Source of the DNA: Petrolisthes cinctipes
Lineage: Eukaryota > Arthropoda > Malacostraca > Decapoda > Porcellanidae
DNA: 64,000 bases
NCBI GenBank assembly: GCA_033782935.1
Contig: JAWQEG010000077.1
Span: 1,426,501-1,490,500, forward strand
Direction of reading: 5' to 3'
The translations under genes were made by a program, and so were the position numbers. Positions 62,870-64,000 of the stretch are shown piece by piece (position 1 is the stretch's first letter; each line of letters starts with the position of its first letter). The notes under the pieces are model-generated. The model had not been told where the DNA came from and did no database searches. It saw only the letters and a program-made list of their open reading frames with translations.

Positions 62870-63740
62870 TCTAAAACGGAGTAGGCAAGTACAGATCGCT
62901 TCTGGGACCCCGAAATATCGAATTTTCGGGTGTTTGGTGCCTGAATTTGAGATATAAACGGGTACAGAAGATGCATCCACATATCGACTTTTGGGCTCCT
63001 AAAAGATCGATTTTCTGTATGTTTTGGGCCTGTATTTTGAAAATACTCTAACACGGAGTAGGCATGTACAGATTGCTTCTGGGACCCCAAAATATCGAAT
63101 TTTCGGGTGTTTTGGGGATAAATTTGAAATATCGACTTTGGACAACTAAAATATCGATTTTTAGCATGTTTTGGACCTATATTTTGAAAATATTCTAGCA
63201 CTGAGTAAGCATGTACAGATCGCTTTTGGGACCCCAAAATATCGAGTTTTCGGGTGTTTTGAGCCTGAATTTGAGATATAAACGGGTATAGAAAATAGAT
63301 GCACATATTGACTTTGGGCACCTAAAATATCGATTGTTAGCATGTTTTGGGCTTGTATTTTGAAAATACTCTATTACGGAGTAGGCATGTACATATCGCT
63401 TCTGGGACCCAAAAATATCGAATTTTCGGGTGTTTTGAGCCTTAATTTGAGATATAAGCAGGTATTGAAGATGCATGCACATATCGACTTTTGGGCACCT
63501 AAAATATCGATTTTGAGCATGCTTTGGGTCTGTATCTTGAAAAAATTCTAACTAGGAGTAGGCAAGTACAGATCGCTTCTAGGACCCAAAAATACCGATT
63601 TTTCGGGTGTTTTGAGCCTGAATTTGAGATATAAACGGGTACAGACGATGCATGCACATATCGACTTTGGACACTTAAAATATCGATTTTTAGCATGTTT
63701 TGAGCCTATATTTTGAAAATATTCTAGCACAAAGTACATA
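62870..63740 (+). repeat. Satellite segment related to 54.27-54.9 kb
   Basis: From about 63105 onward the private variants tggggataaatttg, gagtaagcatg and aataccgatttttcggg match the segment beginning near 54275, with a constant offset of 8832 bp. The first part is a run of ordinary full monomers. It also holds an open minus-strand frame of 261 codons (62536-63321), which I regard as a property of the satellite and not a gene. Confidence 0.62.
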
Positions 63741-64000
63741 TGTACAGATCACTTCTGGGACCCCAAAATTTCGAATTTTCGGGTGTTTTAAGCCTGAATT
63801 TGAGATATAAACGGGTACAGAAGATGCATGCACATATCGACTTTGGACACCTAAAATATCGATTTTTAGCATGTTTTGTGCCTGTATTTTGAAAATACTA
63901 AAACACGGAATAGGCATGTACAAATCGCTTCTTGGACCCCAAAATATCGAATTGTCGGGTGTTTTGAGCCTTAATTTGAGATATAAACGGGTACAGAAGA

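Larger units (their letters stand above)
52875..64000 (+). repeat. Satellite DNA array, right arm
   Basis: The same satellite resumes directly after the LINE, in the same orientation and at the same monomer position where the left arm stopped, and runs to the window end. It contains the same full-length, half-A-deleted and half-B-deleted variants as the left arm. Several segments are close copies of left-arm segments; for example 53070-53490 matches 47886-48306. The array therefore existed, with its higher-order structure, before the LINE entered. No genes or other unique sequence were seen. Confidence 0.97.

Noticed and set aside
58425..63321. Open frames of 237 and 261 codons as a repeat-protein gene
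   Set aside because: They are runs of in-phase 177-bp monomers that are interrupted by the 147-bp variants. The peptides match no family I recognise and other frames are equally open.
1..64000. CRISPR array
   Set aside because: Repeats are contiguous 147-177 bp units without unique spacers, and there are no cas genes.
1..64000. tRNA, rRNA or small RNA genes in the array
   Set aside because: No cloverleaf, rRNA core or snRNA motif was recognised on either strand.

Overview
This window comes from a eukaryotic, almost certainly animal, genome. It is essentially one long satellite-DNA array, interrupted once by a truncated non-LTR retrotransposon (LINE). I see no host gene, tRNA, rRNA, CRISPR array or prokaryotic feature. 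The reverse transcriptase is of the Jockey/CR1/L2 type. From memory its wording (the DFKKAFDLVDH, GVPQGT and LTYASPSW stretches) is closest to elements common in marine invertebrates, decapod crustaceans in particular. That host guess is inference and was not searched.

Satellite: positions 1-50236 and 52875-64000 are head-to-tail copies of an AT-rich monomer, all in one orientation, by estimate about 360 copies. The full monomer is about 177 bp (clean example 54580-54756). It is itself a diverged dimer: an 89-bp half A and an 88-bp half B both start with aaaatatcga and align over their whole length. Two internal deletions recur: about 29-30 bp from half A (monomer about 147 bp, example 48737-48883) and 18 bp from half B (monomer about 158 bp, example 53922-54079). 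These variants follow one another in a recurring order and form a five-monomer higher-order repeat of about 835 bp. Two tandem, nearly identical copies of it lie at about 29628-31297. Larger duplications are layered on top, with spacings of about 2.0, 2.7-3.1, 3.0-3.2, 3.36, 3.8, 9.4 and 11.7 kb. Their copies often differ by whole monomers, as expected from unequal exchange.

LINE: 50237-52874, minus strand, about 2.64 kb. It keeps most of an APE-type endonuclease domain, a full reverse transcriptase and C-terminal domain, a short 3' region with AATAAA, and an (ATT)7 tail. It lacks the 5' UTR, ORF1 and the start of the endonuclease. One extra base in an A run (52165-52170) separates the endonuclease frame from the RT frame. 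The RT catalytic box reads YVED rather than YxDD, and the endonuclease SDH motif reads STH, so the copy is probably inactive. It interrupts one satellite monomer between aaaata and tcgaa without a visible target-site duplication.

The many open frames of 60-261 codons outside the LINE are products of the satellite itself: 177 bp is 59 codons and the minus strand has few stops. I do not annotate them as genes. What deserves a second look is the satellite architecture: dimeric origin, ordered deletion variants, nested duplications, and the way the LINE sits in it. I found no gene-encoded novel system.
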